NCBI RefSeq assembly: GCF_038594945.1
Contig: NZ_JBCFYD010000002.1
Span: 682,001-746,000 of the forward strand
Length of the DNA: 64,000 bases
Reading direction: 5' to 3'
Source: Fodinibius sp. Rm-B-1B1-1
GTDB taxonomy: Bacteria; Bacteroidota; Rhodothermia; Balneolales; Balneolaceae
The notes below the pieces were generated by a model that had not been told where the DNA came from, did not search any database, and saw only the letters and a program-made list of their open reading frames with translations. A program made the translations under genes and the position numbers. This document shows, in pieces, positions 43,086-52,975 of the stretch; position 1 is the stretch's first letter; each line of letters begins with the position of its first letter.

Positions 43086-44195
43086 ATGAAAATATTAGTC
43101 ACTGGGGTAGCGGGGTTCATTGGGTTTCACACAGTAAGAAGTTTAATTAAAGAAAACCATGAGGTTGTAGGGTTAGATAATATCAATAATTACTACTCAA
43201 CTTCATTAAAGTATGATCGCTTAAATGAATTAGGAATCATCAAGGGGACTGTTGAAGAAAATATTCTTATTGAAAGTTCAACAATCGGTAACTTTCGATT
43301 TATTAAAGCGGATCTTGAAAATAAGGATGTTATTAACGAACTCTTCCATCAAGAGGGGTTTGATGTGGTAATAAATCTGGCTGCCCAAGCTGGTGTTCGG
43401 CACAGTTTAAAGGATCCCTATCAATATATTGATAGCAATATTTCAGGTTTTCTGAATATCTTGGAGGCCGCTCGTCATTATTCTTTGCGGCACTTAATTT
43501 ATGCTTCATCGAGCTCGGTATATGGAGCAAATACAAGTATGCCGTTTTCGACCAAGGACAATGTAGATCATCCTATGAGCTTATATGCAGCTACCAAAAA
43601 GGCTAATGAGTTAATGGCGCATACCTATTCTAATCTGTATGGCATTCCCACTACCGGATTACGTTTTTTTACGGTCTATGGTCCGTGGGGACGTCCCGAT
43701 ATGGCTTTGTTTCTTTTTACTAAAGCCATAATTGAAGATAAGCCCATCGATGTATTCAATTATGGGGATATGGAACGAGATTTTACGTATATCGATGATA
43801 TTGTAGAGGGGATTAAACGTTTGGTTCCAAAGCCACCGACCCCCAATAAATCATGGACGGGGCTTGCACCTGACCCATCAACAAGTTTTGCTCCCTACCG
43901 TATCTTTAATATTGGCAATAGTCGTCCGGTTAAGCTCATGGATTTTATTGATGAGCTTGAGCATCAGCTTGGTTTTAGAGCCGAGAAAAATTTACTTCCC
44001 TTACAACCTGGAGATGTCCCCAAAACGTGGGCTGATGTGGATGATCTTTTTGAGTATATCAATTTCCATCCACAGGTGGGATATAAGAAGGGAATTGAAC
44101 AGTTTGTGAAGTGGTATAAAGAATATTATTTGATCCCACAAAGTAAAGAGAGAGTACCGGTAGATGATGAGAAGGCAGCTCTAATTAACGGCTAA
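43086..44195 (+). CDS. UDP-glucuronate 4-epimerase-like SDR (CapI type)
   Basis: This 369-residue extended SDR has GVAGFIG (GxxGxxG, residues 7-13), YASSSSVYG and the SLYAATKKANELMAHTY region containing YxxxK. An insertion around PDPSTSFAPYRIFNIGN is typical of UDP-glucuronate 4-epimerases such as CapI. It would supply UDP-galacturonate, a uronic acid whose carboxylate is a natural target for the three ATP-grasp ligases of the locus. It is a single-gene unit with its own sigma-54-like promoter and a bidirectional terminator downstream. It marks the right end of the EPS locus. Confidence 0.88.
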   Translation: MKILVTGVAGFIGFHTVRSLIKENHEVVGLDNINNYYSTSLKYDRLNELGIIKGTVEENILIESSTIGNFRFIKADLENKDVINELFHQEGFDVVINLAAQAGVRHSLKDPYQYIDSNISGFLNILEAARHYSLRHLIYASSSSVYGANTSMPFSTKDNVDHPMSLYAATKKANELMAHTYSNLYGIPTTGLRFFTVYGPWGRPDMALFLFTKAIIEDKPIDVFNYGDMERDFTYIDDIVEGIKRLVPKPPTPNKSWTGLAPDPSTSFAPYRIFNIGNSRPVKLMDFIDELEHQLGFRAEKNLLPLQPGDVPKTWADVDDLFEYINFHPQVGYKKGIEQFVKWYKEYYLIPQSKERVPVDDEKAALING

Positions 44196-44197
44196 TG

Positions 44198-44233
44198 AAA
44201 AAGGGGAAGAAATTAATTTTTCTTCCCCTTTTT
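44198..44233. terminator. Bidirectional intrinsic terminator between the EPS locus and nuo operon
   Basis: A 10-bp stem (GGGGAAGAAA with TTTCTTCCCC, 44203-44212 and 44219-44228) is flanked by A5 on the left and T5 on the right. It can end transcription from the epimerase gene and, on the other strand, from nuoH. Confidence 0.93.
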
Positions 44234-44266
44234 ACTTTGGTATCTAATCCCTACTACAATTTTTGT

Positions 44267-45277
44267 CTATGCTATGTAATGATGCCATGCATAAATAATG
44301 ATCGCTAATCCAATGAAGTTAAGGATACTGATCGGGAGCATGCGTTTCCAACCTAATTTCATCACCTGGTTATACTTAAATCGTGGAATGGTCCATCGCA
44401 CCCAGATGTAGACAAAAGCCCAAAAGAGCGTTTTAACTGTAAATACCGAGACATCTAAAATTGATTTTGCCATCGGACTCATTTCTGGCAACCAGTAACC
44501 TGCAAAGGGGAGGTGGTAACCGCCAAAGAAGAAAGTAGTAATTAACATACTGCCAATAACAACGTGCATATATTCGGCAAGAAAAAACATTCCAAACTTC
44601 ATACTACTGTATTCAGTATGGAATCCACCAACGAGTTCTTGTTCGGCCTCAACCAGATCGAAGGGGGTTCGGTTTGCTTCGGCAAAGGCAGCTACAATAA
44701 AAATTACAGCTCCAATGGGATTACGGAAAATATTCCACCAAACTTCTTGCGAATTGACAACATCAATCATACTTAACGATCCTGTAAACAAAATACAGGA
44801 AGCAATAGCCATACCCATGGGCAATTCATAGCTAATCATTTGGGCGGCAGCGCGTAATCCCCCCAATAGAGAGTATTTACTGTTTGATGCCCATCCTCCA
44901 AGTGTAACTCCATAAACGCCTAATGAGTTGACAGCAAGTAAATAAAGAACTGCAGCATTGATATCTGTGGCATAAAGCCCATCCCCAAAAGGGATAACTG
45001 CTACCGTCATTAATGCGGTAATGACCGGAATCATAGGGGCAATGGCATGGACAGTCTTAAATCCACGAGCCGGGGTTACATCTTCTTTTAAAAGTAGCTT
45101 AACTACGTCAGCCAGGGGCTGTAAAATTCCGTATGGTCCAACTCGGTTAGGCCCCAAACGATTTTGGATCGCTGCCGAAATACGTCTTTCGGCGTAAACG
45201 GCAATAGCTGCTGAGTTCAACAGCATAAAGAGGGCAACTCCTAAAACGATATATGAGGTTGTTGTTACTGGTTCCAT
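44267..45277 (-). CDS. nuoH: NADH-quinone oxidoreductase subunit H
   Basis: This 336-residue integral membrane protein has about eight to nine helices and the conserved AERRISAAIQNRLGPNRVGP segment in the first cytoplasmic loop. EANRTPFDLVEAEQELVGGF contributes to the quinone site. NuoH links the peripheral arm to the proton-pumping arm of complex I. It is the last gene of the nuo cluster here; nuoI-N do not follow. It lies 11 bp after nuoG on the same strand. Confidence 0.97.
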   Translation of the reverse strand: MEPVTTTSYIVLGVALFMLLNSAAIAVYAERRISAAIQNRLGPNRVGPYGILQPLADVVKLLLKEDVTPARGFKTVHAIAPMIPVITALMTVAVIPFGDGLYATDINAAVLYLLAVNSLGVYGVTLGGWASNSKYSLLGGLRAAAQMISYELPMGMAIASCILFTGSLSMIDVVNSQEVWWNIFRNPIGAVIFIVAAFAEANRTPFDLVEAEQELVGGFHTEYSSMKFGMFFLAEYMHVVIGSMLITTFFFGGYHLPFAGYWLPEMSPMAKSILDVSVFTVKTLFWAFVYIWVRWTIPRFKYNQVMKLGWKRMLPISILNFIGLAIIIYAWHHYIA

Positions 45278-45288
45278 TAAAATTTTAT

Positions 45289-47022
45289 TTATGCTTTAAC
45301 TTCTTTCTGTTTGATGGGCAGTTGAACGCCTTTCTCTTCATCCATGCGATCATAAGACACATTACTGAGAACATCTAACGAGTTACTCAGTTCAGTGAAA
45401 ATTTCGCGAGAGTGATTATACTCAAACTCCAATCCCAAGCGGTCTGCCAGTTTGTTCAAAAACTCCCAAAGGGGCAGGCAATCCACCTTGTTTTCTTCGC
45501 TTACCCAGTTGTCAAAGTTTGTACCAAAACGATCTAAACGACCTTCCGACATTTCTAAATTGAGTCGGCGGTTTGTATACTTCGTTTCTTTGGCAGGATA
45601 GGAGCGCTGAATGCGTCCATCCACGTTTACATAGCTTGCAGCATGTTCTGCGACACAAGTGATCGGGATAACCAAGTCGGAAGCTTTTGTAGTGTCACTA
45701 ATATTGGTTGCGAGCGAGATAGTGTATGGGGATTCTAAATCTGATGAAGTGAGAACATCACGTCCTATTAAATCATCAGACAATATAATAACCACTTTTG
45801 CATCCGAAACCACCGATTGGATAGCTCCATCATCGGTTTCATCAAGATTAATAACACGGCAACCATTTGTATTAGGTGCCTGGTCATCAGTGATTAAGAA
45901 TCCATCCCCAGATCCCGGAATTACATGGGGGGTGAATTTCGCATTGGAGACGCCCAGCAGGTTGAAAAATTTGTTAAACACATAATTTTCCTCAACTGAA
46001 GCATGGGGGCTTCCAACAATTGTTATGTCGCTCGGATCATTAGCTTCTATTACCTCTGCAAAAGTTTCAATTGCATTATTCCAAGAAGTATTAGACTGAT
46101 TATTCTCATCGAGGGTAATAGACGGGCGATCAACGCGGTTTTCATTGAATAATTTATACGCATCACGACCGGCATCAGGCATCCAGTAATCATTGACGTC
46201 CTCATTTTGTCGAGGTGTGATGCGTAGAACCTCATTATCGCGGGTCCAAAGGTCAATATTGCAGCCTTTCCCATTTGTGATATCAATGCTTGGCGTTTGA
46301 TTCATTTCCCAAACGCGAGCTTTAAATCGAAAATCGGTAGAAGTTAACGCGCCAACCGGACAGATATCCACCGTATTCATTGAATAGGGATCATCAAAGG
46401 TTTCTCCCGGTGCCGTCGTTGGATAGTTGCTATCCCCACGGTCAACAATTGTAAGCTGATTCGTTTCGCTAATTTCCTCAGTAAAACGTACACAGCGCGT
46501 ACAATTAATGCATCGTTCAGCATCCAATGTAACACGAGGTCCTAAGTCAACATGCTTCGGTTTGTGAACTTTTTTAACCTCAAATCGACTGCCTTCCGGT
46601 CCGTATTTGTACGTCTGTATTTGCAGCGGACATTCACCGGCTTGGTCGCAAATAGGGCAATCCAGCGGGTGATTAATAAGAATAAATTCAAGATTATCCT
46701 TTTGAGCGCGTGCAATCTCTTCGGAAGTCTCCTGCGTATGTACAACCATGCCATCTTGCAGAGGGGTAGAACAGGAAGTTTGTGGCTTAGGAAACCAACG
46801 GATCTTACGATCTCCATTTTCATCCAGTTCAAATTCTCCCGTTTCACGATCTTTAACAGGAGTTCCCACTTTAACCATACATTGCCGGCAGTTTGCCGGA
46901 ATCGACATGGATGGATGATAACAGAAAAATGGAACTTCCAATCCCTGATCCAGAATAAACTGGAGCAACATTGGTTGTCCTTCATATTCGTAACGCTTAC
47001 CGTCTATAAATACTTCTGGCAT
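45289..47022 (-). CDS. nuoG: NADH-quinone oxidoreductase subunit G (short form)
   Basis: This 577-residue protein has an N-terminal 2Fe-2S domain with its Cys pattern between about residues 33 and 48. The HPLDCPICDQAGECPL motif gives the His-Cys3 cluster, and a CINCTRC...CPVGAL set gives a 4Fe-4S cluster. A molybdopterin-oxidoreductase-like domain follows. It is shorter than proteobacterial NuoG (commonly above 680 residues), with the C-terminal part reduced. The subunit passes electrons from NuoEF toward NuoB in the cytoplasmic arm. There is an 88-bp gap to nuoF upstream. Confidence 0.95.
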   Translation of the reverse strand: MPEVFIDGKRYEYEGQPMLLQFILDQGLEVPFFCYHPSMSIPANCRQCMVKVGTPVKDRETGEFELDENGDRKIRWFPKPQTSCSTPLQDGMVVHTQETSEEIARAQKDNLEFILINHPLDCPICDQAGECPLQIQTYKYGPEGSRFEVKKVHKPKHVDLGPRVTLDAERCINCTRCVRFTEEISETNQLTIVDRGDSNYPTTAPGETFDDPYSMNTVDICPVGALTSTDFRFKARVWEMNQTPSIDITNGKGCNIDLWTRDNEVLRITPRQNEDVNDYWMPDAGRDAYKLFNENRVDRPSITLDENNQSNTSWNNAIETFAEVIEANDPSDITIVGSPHASVEENYVFNKFFNLLGVSNAKFTPHVIPGSGDGFLITDDQAPNTNGCRVINLDETDDGAIQSVVSDAKVVIILSDDLIGRDVLTSSDLESPYTISLATNISDTTKASDLVIPITCVAEHAASYVNVDGRIQRSYPAKETKYTNRRLNLEMSEGRLDRFGTNFDNWVSEENKVDCLPLWEFLNKLADRLGLEFEYNHSREIFTELSNSLDVLSNVSYDRMDEEKGVQLPIKQKEVKA

Positions 47023-47110
47023 AATGTTGAATAAATTTCAATTCACAAAGCAATTGCGATAGCCAACTAATTGACTATCACAATTTGTAATCTGTGATTT
47101 GTTATTTAGA

Positions 47111-48400
47111 TCACGCTACAGCGTGAACAGATTTCTTACAACGTGCTTCAAATTCATCTCTAAAACGGTTGATAGTATGACGCACAGGCCATACCGCGGC
47201 ATCAGCAAGAGCACAAATAGTACGGCCCTCCATCTGATTACCTACATCAAGAAGGAGATCAAGATCCTTCATTTCTCCTTCTCCGTCTTTAATCTTCTTC
47301 AATACCTTTTCTAACCAACCGGTACCTTCGCGGCAGGGCGTACATTGTCCGCATGATTCGTGATGATAAAAGTGAGCAATACGCCACAATACGTCAACCA
47401 TGTCGGTATCTTCATCCATGACCACCATACCAGCTGTTCCCATCATGGATCCGGCATCTTTAAGTGAATCAGAATTCATCGTAACACCTTCAAGCTGATC
47501 GGCCCGGAGAACGGGAGTTGAAGATCCACCTGGAATTAAAGCTTTCAAATCTTTTCCACCGCGAATACCACCGGCTACATCATTAATCAAATCCATTACC
47601 GAAACCCCCGTTGGGTATTCATAAACTCCCGGGCGATTTACATGGCCAGATATGCCATAAAGTACAGGTCCAGGGTGTTCTTCGGCTCCAATATCTCCAT
47701 ACCAGTCAGCCCCGTTATTGATCACCAACGGTACATTAGCTAACGTCTCAATATTGTTGATGGTGGTAGGACGTCCCCATAATCCATTTTGAGCAGGGAA
47801 GGGAGGCTTTGTTCGTGGATAACCGCGTTTTCCTTCAAGCGATTCAAGCATAGCAGTTTCTTCACCACAGATATAAGCTCCGGCACCATACGTAACCTCC
47901 AAATCAATTGAGATGTCAGTGCCTAAAATATTTTCACCTAAATATCCTTTTTCATAGGCATCATTAACGGCCTCCTGGAACATCTCAACCCAAGAAATGT
48001 ACTCTCCTCGGATATATACATAGATAGTGTCAATCGTCATCGCATAGGCTGCAATCAAAGCCCCTTCAATAAAAAGGTGCGGGTTGTACTCAAAAATCTT
48101 GCGATCTTTAAACGTACCCGGTTCTGATTCATCACCATTACAGGCCAAGTAGCGGGGGCCTCCGTCGGGATCGGGCATAAAGCTCCACTTTAGACCGGCG
48201 TTGAACCCAGCGCCGCCACGGCCGCGAATGTTAGCTTGTTTAACTTCTTCAACAACACTTTTACGCGACCAGGTATTTTGGTCATTAAAAATTTTCTTTA
48301 AAGCGTCATAGCCACCGTTTTCCTCATATACATCAATCTTTTGGAGATTGGGAATATCAGGAATAAGTAGTGGTTCGAATGATTTCCAGTCTTGAGCCAT
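47111..48400 (-). CDS. nuoF: NADH-quinone oxidoreductase subunit F
   Basis: This 429-residue NADH-oxidising subunit has the NADH/FMN glycine-rich loop RGRGGAGFNAGLKW and CNGDESEPGTFKDR. ESCGQCTPCREG supplies three cysteines of the N3 4Fe-4S cluster, and the fourth cysteine lies in TICALAD. The length is normal. Its start codon overlaps the last base of the nuoE stop (TAATG), typical of translational coupling. Confidence 0.97.
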   Translation of the reverse strand: MAQDWKSFEPLLIPDIPNLQKIDVYEENGGYDALKKIFNDQNTWSRKSVVEEVKQANIRGRGGAGFNAGLKWSFMPDPDGGPRYLACNGDESEPGTFKDRKIFEYNPHLFIEGALIAAYAMTIDTIYVYIRGEYISWVEMFQEAVNDAYEKGYLGENILGTDISIDLEVTYGAGAYICGEETAMLESLEGKRGYPRTKPPFPAQNGLWGRPTTINNIETLANVPLVINNGADWYGDIGAEEHPGPVLYGISGHVNRPGVYEYPTGVSVMDLINDVAGGIRGGKDLKALIPGGSSTPVLRADQLEGVTMNSDSLKDAGSMMGTAGMVVMDEDTDMVDVLWRIAHFYHHESCGQCTPCREGTGWLEKVLKKIKDGEGEMKDLDLLLDVGNQMEGRTICALADAAVWPVRHTINRFRDEFEARCKKSVHAVA

Positions 48401-48951
48401 TATTCTGAGGCAGCTTGATTTCGTTTTTCTAATTCCGGCATTGCCTTGGATTCAAACTCAGGCATATTGCCGTTCTTAAGATTTTCTAAAAGAGTATCAA
48501 CTTTCTCTTTTGTTAAATTATTGACGTATACGCCATTTGTGACCTGAAGCATAGGAGCATATCCACAGGCACCGAGGCATTCTACTTCATTAACAGTGAA
48601 CATGCCATCATCGGTGGTTTCACCAGCTTGAATACCCAGCTCGTCTTCTAAGTGATGTAAAATATCATAGCCACCACAAAGTTGGCAACTAAGACAGGTA
48701 CAAACATCAAGAACAAATTTCCCTTTTTCTTCTTTGTAATACTGTGTATAAAAGCGAGCAACTCCATGAACATGGGCTTTAGGTACATCAAGTGCTTCAG
48801 CCACCAAGTTTTGCACTTCGTCTTTTACGTGCCCGTATTTATTCTGGGCCAACCATAAAACACGTAACGTAGCCGCTTTTGCCGTAGGAAACTTGTCCTT
48901 GAGGCGTTCTATTTCGTCAAGTTCTTCTTGTGTAAATGACAATTCAGCCAT
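48400..48951 (-). CDS. nuoE: NADH-quinone oxidoreductase subunit E
   Basis: This 183-residue thioredoxin-like 2Fe-2S subunit carries the four ligands in CTCLSCQLCGG and ECLGACGYAP. It forms the NADH dehydrogenase module with NuoF and NuoG. The extended acidic and basic C-terminus of about 25 residues is slightly longer than usual. It follows nuoD by 64 bp and overlaps nuoF by 1 bp. Confidence 0.96.
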   Translation of the reverse strand: MAELSFTQEELDEIERLKDKFPTAKAATLRVLWLAQNKYGHVKDEVQNLVAEALDVPKAHVHGVARFYTQYYKEEKGKFVLDVCTCLSCQLCGGYDILHHLEDELGIQAGETTDDGMFTVNEVECLGACGYAPMLQVTNGVYVNNLTKEKVDTLLENLKNGNMPEFESKAMPELEKRNQAASE

Positions 48952-49015
48952 TGAATTCTACTATCTTATATTTCGAAAAGTTGAGCTTGTTTAGCTCAAA
49001 ATCTCACAATTAGTT

Positions 49016-50308
49016 CTATTTATCTGCTTCGCCCATTACTGGGTCAACACCACCGATAATAACTACGGTATCGGCAACGCTTTCTCCATCCAGCATATCT
49101 TCAAGTGCTTGTAAGTTCTTAAATGATGGAGAGTTGATTTTTAACCGCCACGGATGGCCGGTACCGTCACTTTGGATATAGTAACCAAGTTCCCCTTTGG
49201 GACCTTCAACAGCATGGTACGTTTCGGCACCTTCCGGGGGACAAATTCCGGTGTCAGTCATCATAAAGTCATGAATCATTCCTTCCATCGAGTAATAAAC
49301 TTCATCTTTGGAAGGGTAGGCCTGCTTGGCGTTATCGGTTCTAACCGGTCCTTTTGGCAGTTTATCAAGACATTGTCGGATGATGCGAATACTTTCGTGC
49401 ATTTCTTCCATCCGCACGTAATATCGGGCAAGGTTATCACCTTCCAGTCGTGTTGGTACTTCAAAATCCACTTCATCATACCGAGCATAGGGGGCAAAAT
49501 CGCGAATATCATAAGCATAACCTGAAGCTCGCAAGGTAGGTCCCGTAGCTCCAATATCTAAGGCATCTTCAGTAGATAACACCCCAACCTCACGGTTACG
49601 ATCAAAGAAAATTTTGTTTCTATCCAGCAGTCCGTGAAAATCTTTCAGCTCTTGTGGAAATTCATTTACAAAATTTTTGATCATGCCAAGCGCATCATCA
49701 GTAAGATCATTTGCGACTCCGCCAATACGTGCATGAGAAATAGTAAAACGGTGGCCACCAATATGATCAAAAATATCGTATAATTTTTCTCGTTCTCGGA
49801 AGGTCCAAATAAAGAACGAAACAGCACCAGCATCCATCACCATGGTACCCAACCAAAGTAGGTGAGAAGAAATACGTGCAAGTTCGCATCCAATCATCCG
49901 GATATAGTGGGCACGTTCGGGTACTTCAACATTGGCAATTTTCTCTACAGCGGTACAAAGAGCAACGTTATTGCTGTAGGGAGAAAGATAGTCCATGCGA
50001 TCAGTATAAGGCATGAACTCTTGATAGGTTTTATTCTCGGCTATTTTTTCAACACCTCGATGCAGATAGCCGATGTCAATTTTGGCTTTTTCAATAAGTT
50101 CCCCATTGAGTTGAAGTATTAGTCGTAATACTCCGTGGGTAGCCGGGTGCTGTGGACCCATATTGAGTACCATTTTTGTACTCAGTGGATCCTCGTCGTC
50201 AAGCATTTCTACAGTTGTATGCTTGTCTTCAAGAGCCTGGTACAGTTTGTTCTGGTGCTCTTCAAAAAACTTTGAATCTAATTGATCAGTAATTTTAGTC
50301 TTATCCAT
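49016..50308 (-). CDS. nuoD: NADH-quinone oxidoreductase subunit D
   Basis: This 430-residue 49-kDa-type subunit has LNMGPQHPATHGVLRL near the N-terminus, which forms part of the quinone pocket. RIGGVANDL and EGPKGELGYY are further family blocks. It is separate from NuoC, unlike the fused NuoCD of enterobacteria. It lies 8 bp after nuoC on the same strand. Confidence 0.97.
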   Translation of the reverse strand: MDKTKITDQLDSKFFEEHQNKLYQALEDKHTTVEMLDDEDPLSTKMVLNMGPQHPATHGVLRLILQLNGELIEKAKIDIGYLHRGVEKIAENKTYQEFMPYTDRMDYLSPYSNNVALCTAVEKIANVEVPERAHYIRMIGCELARISSHLLWLGTMVMDAGAVSFFIWTFREREKLYDIFDHIGGHRFTISHARIGGVANDLTDDALGMIKNFVNEFPQELKDFHGLLDRNKIFFDRNREVGVLSTEDALDIGATGPTLRASGYAYDIRDFAPYARYDEVDFEVPTRLEGDNLARYYVRMEEMHESIRIIRQCLDKLPKGPVRTDNAKQAYPSKDEVYYSMEGMIHDFMMTDTGICPPEGAETYHAVEGPKGELGYYIQSDGTGHPWRLKINSPSFKNLQALEDMLDGESVADTVVIIGGVDPVMGEADK

Positions 50309-50316
50309 AATAAAAA

Positions 50317-50829
50317 CTACTCAGTGTCAGGTGTTGTGTTTGGCAGTTCAATAGAGCCGGGAACACCCAACAGTGGAAATTCTTTACGCATGGGATAAAA
50401 GTCGTAATCCTCCGGCATATAAATACGACGAAAATCGGGATGGTTATTAAATTTGATACCGAACATGTCATAGACTTCCCGTTCCATCCATGAAGCAGAT
50501 TTCCAGATATCGGTTACTGAATCAAGTACGGGTTCTTCTTCGGGAAGCTGAACTTTGAGGAAGAGTACTTCGCGATTTCGCAAAGAGACCAGGTTATATA
50601 CGACCTCAAAGCGATTTTCGGATGCAAATCGGTCAATCCCAAAGATATCGCTCAAGTAAATATAATGCAGTTTATTTTTAAGATAGCTGCATATGTCTAC
50701 AATATTTTGGGGTTCTACCCGAATGAAAGTGTCACCGGTCGATTGGTAGACCTCAATAAAATCATCCGAAAATTCTTCGGTTAATTTATCTACCGTATGT
50801 TGTAGTGTGTCAGATAATTCTAATTCCAT
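50317..50829 (-). CDS. nuoC: NADH-quinone oxidoreductase subunit C
   Basis: This 170-residue 30-kDa-type subunit shows the family signature WMEREVYDMFGIKFNNHPDFRRI split across about residues 110-135 and ends in YPMRKEFPLLG. It stabilises the NuoB-NuoD interface of the peripheral arm. There is one base between the nuoB stop and the nuoC start. Confidence 0.96.
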   Translation of the reverse strand: MELELSDTLQHTVDKLTEEFSDDFIEVYQSTGDTFIRVEPQNIVDICSYLKNKLHYIYLSDIFGIDRFASENRFEVVYNLVSLRNREVLFLKVQLPEEEPVLDSVTDIWKSASWMEREVYDMFGIKFNNHPDFRRIYMPEDYDFYPMRKEFPLLGVPGSIELPNTTPDTE

Positions 50830-50830
50830 A

Positions 50831-51313
50831 TTAAGTATCGAGCATTACGGAGTGTTCGGTACGAATCTTGTCTTGAATTTTCATCAAGGCATGTAAGAGG
50901 GCATCGGGCCGAGGAGGGCATCCAGAAATATATGCGTCAACAGGGAGGAAGTTGTCACATCCCTGAACGACTCCATAACAACGGTGCATGCCGCCGGTAG
51001 AAGCACAAGCTCCCATGGCAATACACCATTTAGGGTCTGGCATCTGATCCCAGATACGACGAATAGCATGAGCCATTTTATAATTGACCCAGCCGGCTAC
51101 AATCATAACATCACTTTGCCGAGGAGAAAAACGCATTACCTCTGAACCAAAGCGAGCAGCGTCATATTTAGGTCCGGCAAAAGCCATCATCTCAATGGCG
51201 CAGCAAGCCAGTCCCATTGGCATTGGCCAAGCCGCATTAGATCGTGCCCAATTTGTAAGTGCATCAATTTTAGTGGTGAGAAAACCGTCACCAAGTGAAC
51301 TTTCAATACCCAT
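50831..51313 (-). CDS. nuoB: NADH-quinone oxidoreductase subunit B
   Basis: This 160-residue PSST-type subunit contains the tandem-Cys ACCAIEMM motif, GACASTGG and [12 protein letters not shown], the ligands of the N2 4Fe-4S cluster that passes electrons to quinone. The N-terminus is short and the length is normal for bacterial NuoB. It lies 21 bp after nuoA. Confidence 0.97.
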   Translation of the reverse strand: MGIESSLGDGFLTTKIDALTNWARSNAAWPMPMGLACCAIEMMAFAGPKYDAARFGSEVMRFSPRQSDVMIVAGWVNYKMAHAIRRIWDQMPDPKWCIAMGACASTGGMHRCYGVVQGCDNFLPVDAYISGCPPRPDALLHALMKIQDKIRTEHSVMLDT

Positions 51314-51334
51314 AAATGTATAGGCTAACTATGA

Positions 51335-51712
51335 TTAATTAAACATTCCTTTCTTCATATCCCAGTCGAGCGTACCTACTTTAACGGTATAGAGTAGGCC
51401 AACAAAAAGAATCAGTATAAATACAACCATTGCTACAATTGTTCCTACTCCATACTCAAGAAAGTTGACCGCCCAGGGATAGATAAAAACAACTTCCAAG
51501 TCAAAAACGATAAATTCCATTGCTACTAAGTAGAAAGCGATAGAATAACGATCAGCTGCATCGCCAACAGGATCCATTCCGCTTTCGTATGGATCCAGCT
51601 TGTTTTTGTTCGGGCGATAAGGCCCCAGTAAACGGGATAAACTCATTAAAAGGATAGCCAGAACAACAGCAATACCGGCTAAAATTACAATAGGTAAATA
51701 ATTCTCAAACAT
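51335..51712 (-). CDS. nuoA: NADH-quinone oxidoreductase subunit A
   Basis: This 125-residue protein has three membrane helices. The conserved loop KLDPYESGMDPVGDA (about residues 38-52) and FIVFDLEVVFIYPWA are diagnostic. It is the first gene of the nuo cluster. No sigma-54-like element was found in the 163-bp gap upstream, so the cluster is probably read from a housekeeping-type promoter. Confidence 0.96.
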   Translation of the reverse strand: MFENYLPIVILAGIAVVLAILLMSLSRLLGPYRPNKNKLDPYESGMDPVGDAADRYSIAFYLVAMEFIVFDLEVVFIYPWAVNFLEYGVGTIVAMVVFILILFVGLLYTVKVGTLDWDMKKGMFN

Positions 51713-51875
51713 CGCTTAATAATATTGATTTTGGTCAGTCGGAAATTAGTAGCAATGGCTCGTAATGTCAATGAAAATAAGGCAAAGAATATATGACATC
51801 TGACTTTGAAAAGATATAAATTTTCGGACCCAATCTTATTTAAAATGAGTATATATAGCTGGCAAAAAAGTCTTT

Positions 51876-52250
51876 TCAACAGGTAGAATGAATCAGTGCA
51901 CCCGTCGGATTCTCTTTTCGGATGTCATTATATTTTTCAGCAGCCTTACCAGTCTCTAATATATGAAATGTTATCTCATTTTCTTTGAGAAAATCGACTG
52001 TTTCATCACAAACTTGTAGCCGTTTATGAAAACCTTTTGAGAGTATAATTACTTGTGCGTTCTTATCAACCAGTTCTTCAACATCGGCCGGTTGTATTCC
52101 CGGTTGGTGATGGGTACCCGTTTCGTTCCAATCCCATTCTCGCGATCCTCCGGGAAATAGTTTTGCATCCTTATATATATGGTTGTCACCAACGTTAATC
52201 TTTCCCCATTCTATGGAATTAATTTTGGGTGATTCTGTTTTTATATCCAT
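51876..52250 (-). CDS. Mth938-like domain protein
   Basis: This 124-residue cytoplasmic protein shows the family features INSIEWGKINVGD at the start, DAKLFPGGSREWDW, and VIILSKGFHKRLQV in the central strand. Relatives are the Mth938/AAMDC proteins, whose role is not defined biochemically in bacteria; some sit next to respiratory-chain genes. It shares orientation with nuoA, 163 bp upstream, and may be independently transcribed. Confidence 0.8.
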   Translation of the reverse strand: MDIKTESPKINSIEWGKINVGDNHIYKDAKLFPGGSREWDWNETGTHHQPGIQPADVEELVDKNAQVIILSKGFHKRLQVCDETVDFLKENEITFHILETGKAAEKYNDIRKENPTGALIHSTC

Positions 52251-52417
52251 GAGGTGAAAAATCTTATCAGTAATTTTTAACTTACTCTTACTTATAAAAT
52301 AGCTTTATTAAAGTTGGTTCTAAAGTTTACGGGTACCATAAAAATCAGTAAATTTACTATTCTTTAATAGTAGTAACTATTTCGAACGAAACTTTTATAG
52401 CATTGGATAAAATAAAG

Positions 52418-52975
52418 ATGGATATATTAGGACTTTCGACGAGTCCAAGTAGTGGTGGGGCCTATGCGTTAATTTTGAATGAGATTGATGGTAATCGGCG
52501 CTTACCCATTATTATAGGAACGTTTGAGGCACAGGCTATTGCCTTGGAACTGGAACATATTAAGCCTCCACGACCTATGACACATGACTTACTAAAAAAT
52601 ATGATCCAGAATTTTGGTGCCAATGTTGATCAGATCTTTATTAACGATTTAAGTGAAGGTACGTTTTTCGCTAAGATTATTTATGAAGATAATGGCCAAC
52701 AGATGGAACAGGATGCGCGTCCCAGTGATGCCATTGCTCTGGCTGTTCGTTTTGATGCCTCGATCTATGTAGCCAGTGAAATTTTAGAAGAAGCCGGTAT
52801 TGTGTCGGAAGGGGAATCCAGTGGCGATTTGACTGCTTCCACACAATCACAAGATCAGCCCCAAGAGATGAGTAAGTTGGAACAACTTGAGAGCGAACTG
52901 CAAACCGCAATTGATACTGAAAATTACGAGAAGGCCGCCAGGTTGCGGGACAAAATCCAAAAATTAAAAGGTTAA
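52418..52975 (+). CDS. Bifunctional nuclease-family protein with C-terminal UVR motif
   Basis: From the ATG at 52418 the protein has 185 residues; a TTG at 52403 would add five. The N-terminal DUF151/bifunctional nuclease domain shows LGLSTSPSSGGAYALIL, LPIIIGTFEAQAIALEL and the RPSDAIALAVR block. The C-terminal 35 residues form a UVR motif (LESELQTAIDTENYEKAARLRDKI). Members are called nucleases after a plant protein, but bacterial activity is poorly documented. It is directly followed by bshC (stop and next start adjacent). Confidence 0.85.
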   Translation: MDILGLSTSPSSGGAYALILNEIDGNRRLPIIIGTFEAQAIALELEHIKPPRPMTHDLLKNMIQNFGANVDQIFINDLSEGTFFAKIIYEDNGQQMEQDARPSDAIALAVRFDASIYVASEILEEAGIVSEGESSGDLTASTQSQDQPQEMSKLEQLESELQTAIDTENYEKAARLRDKIQKLKG

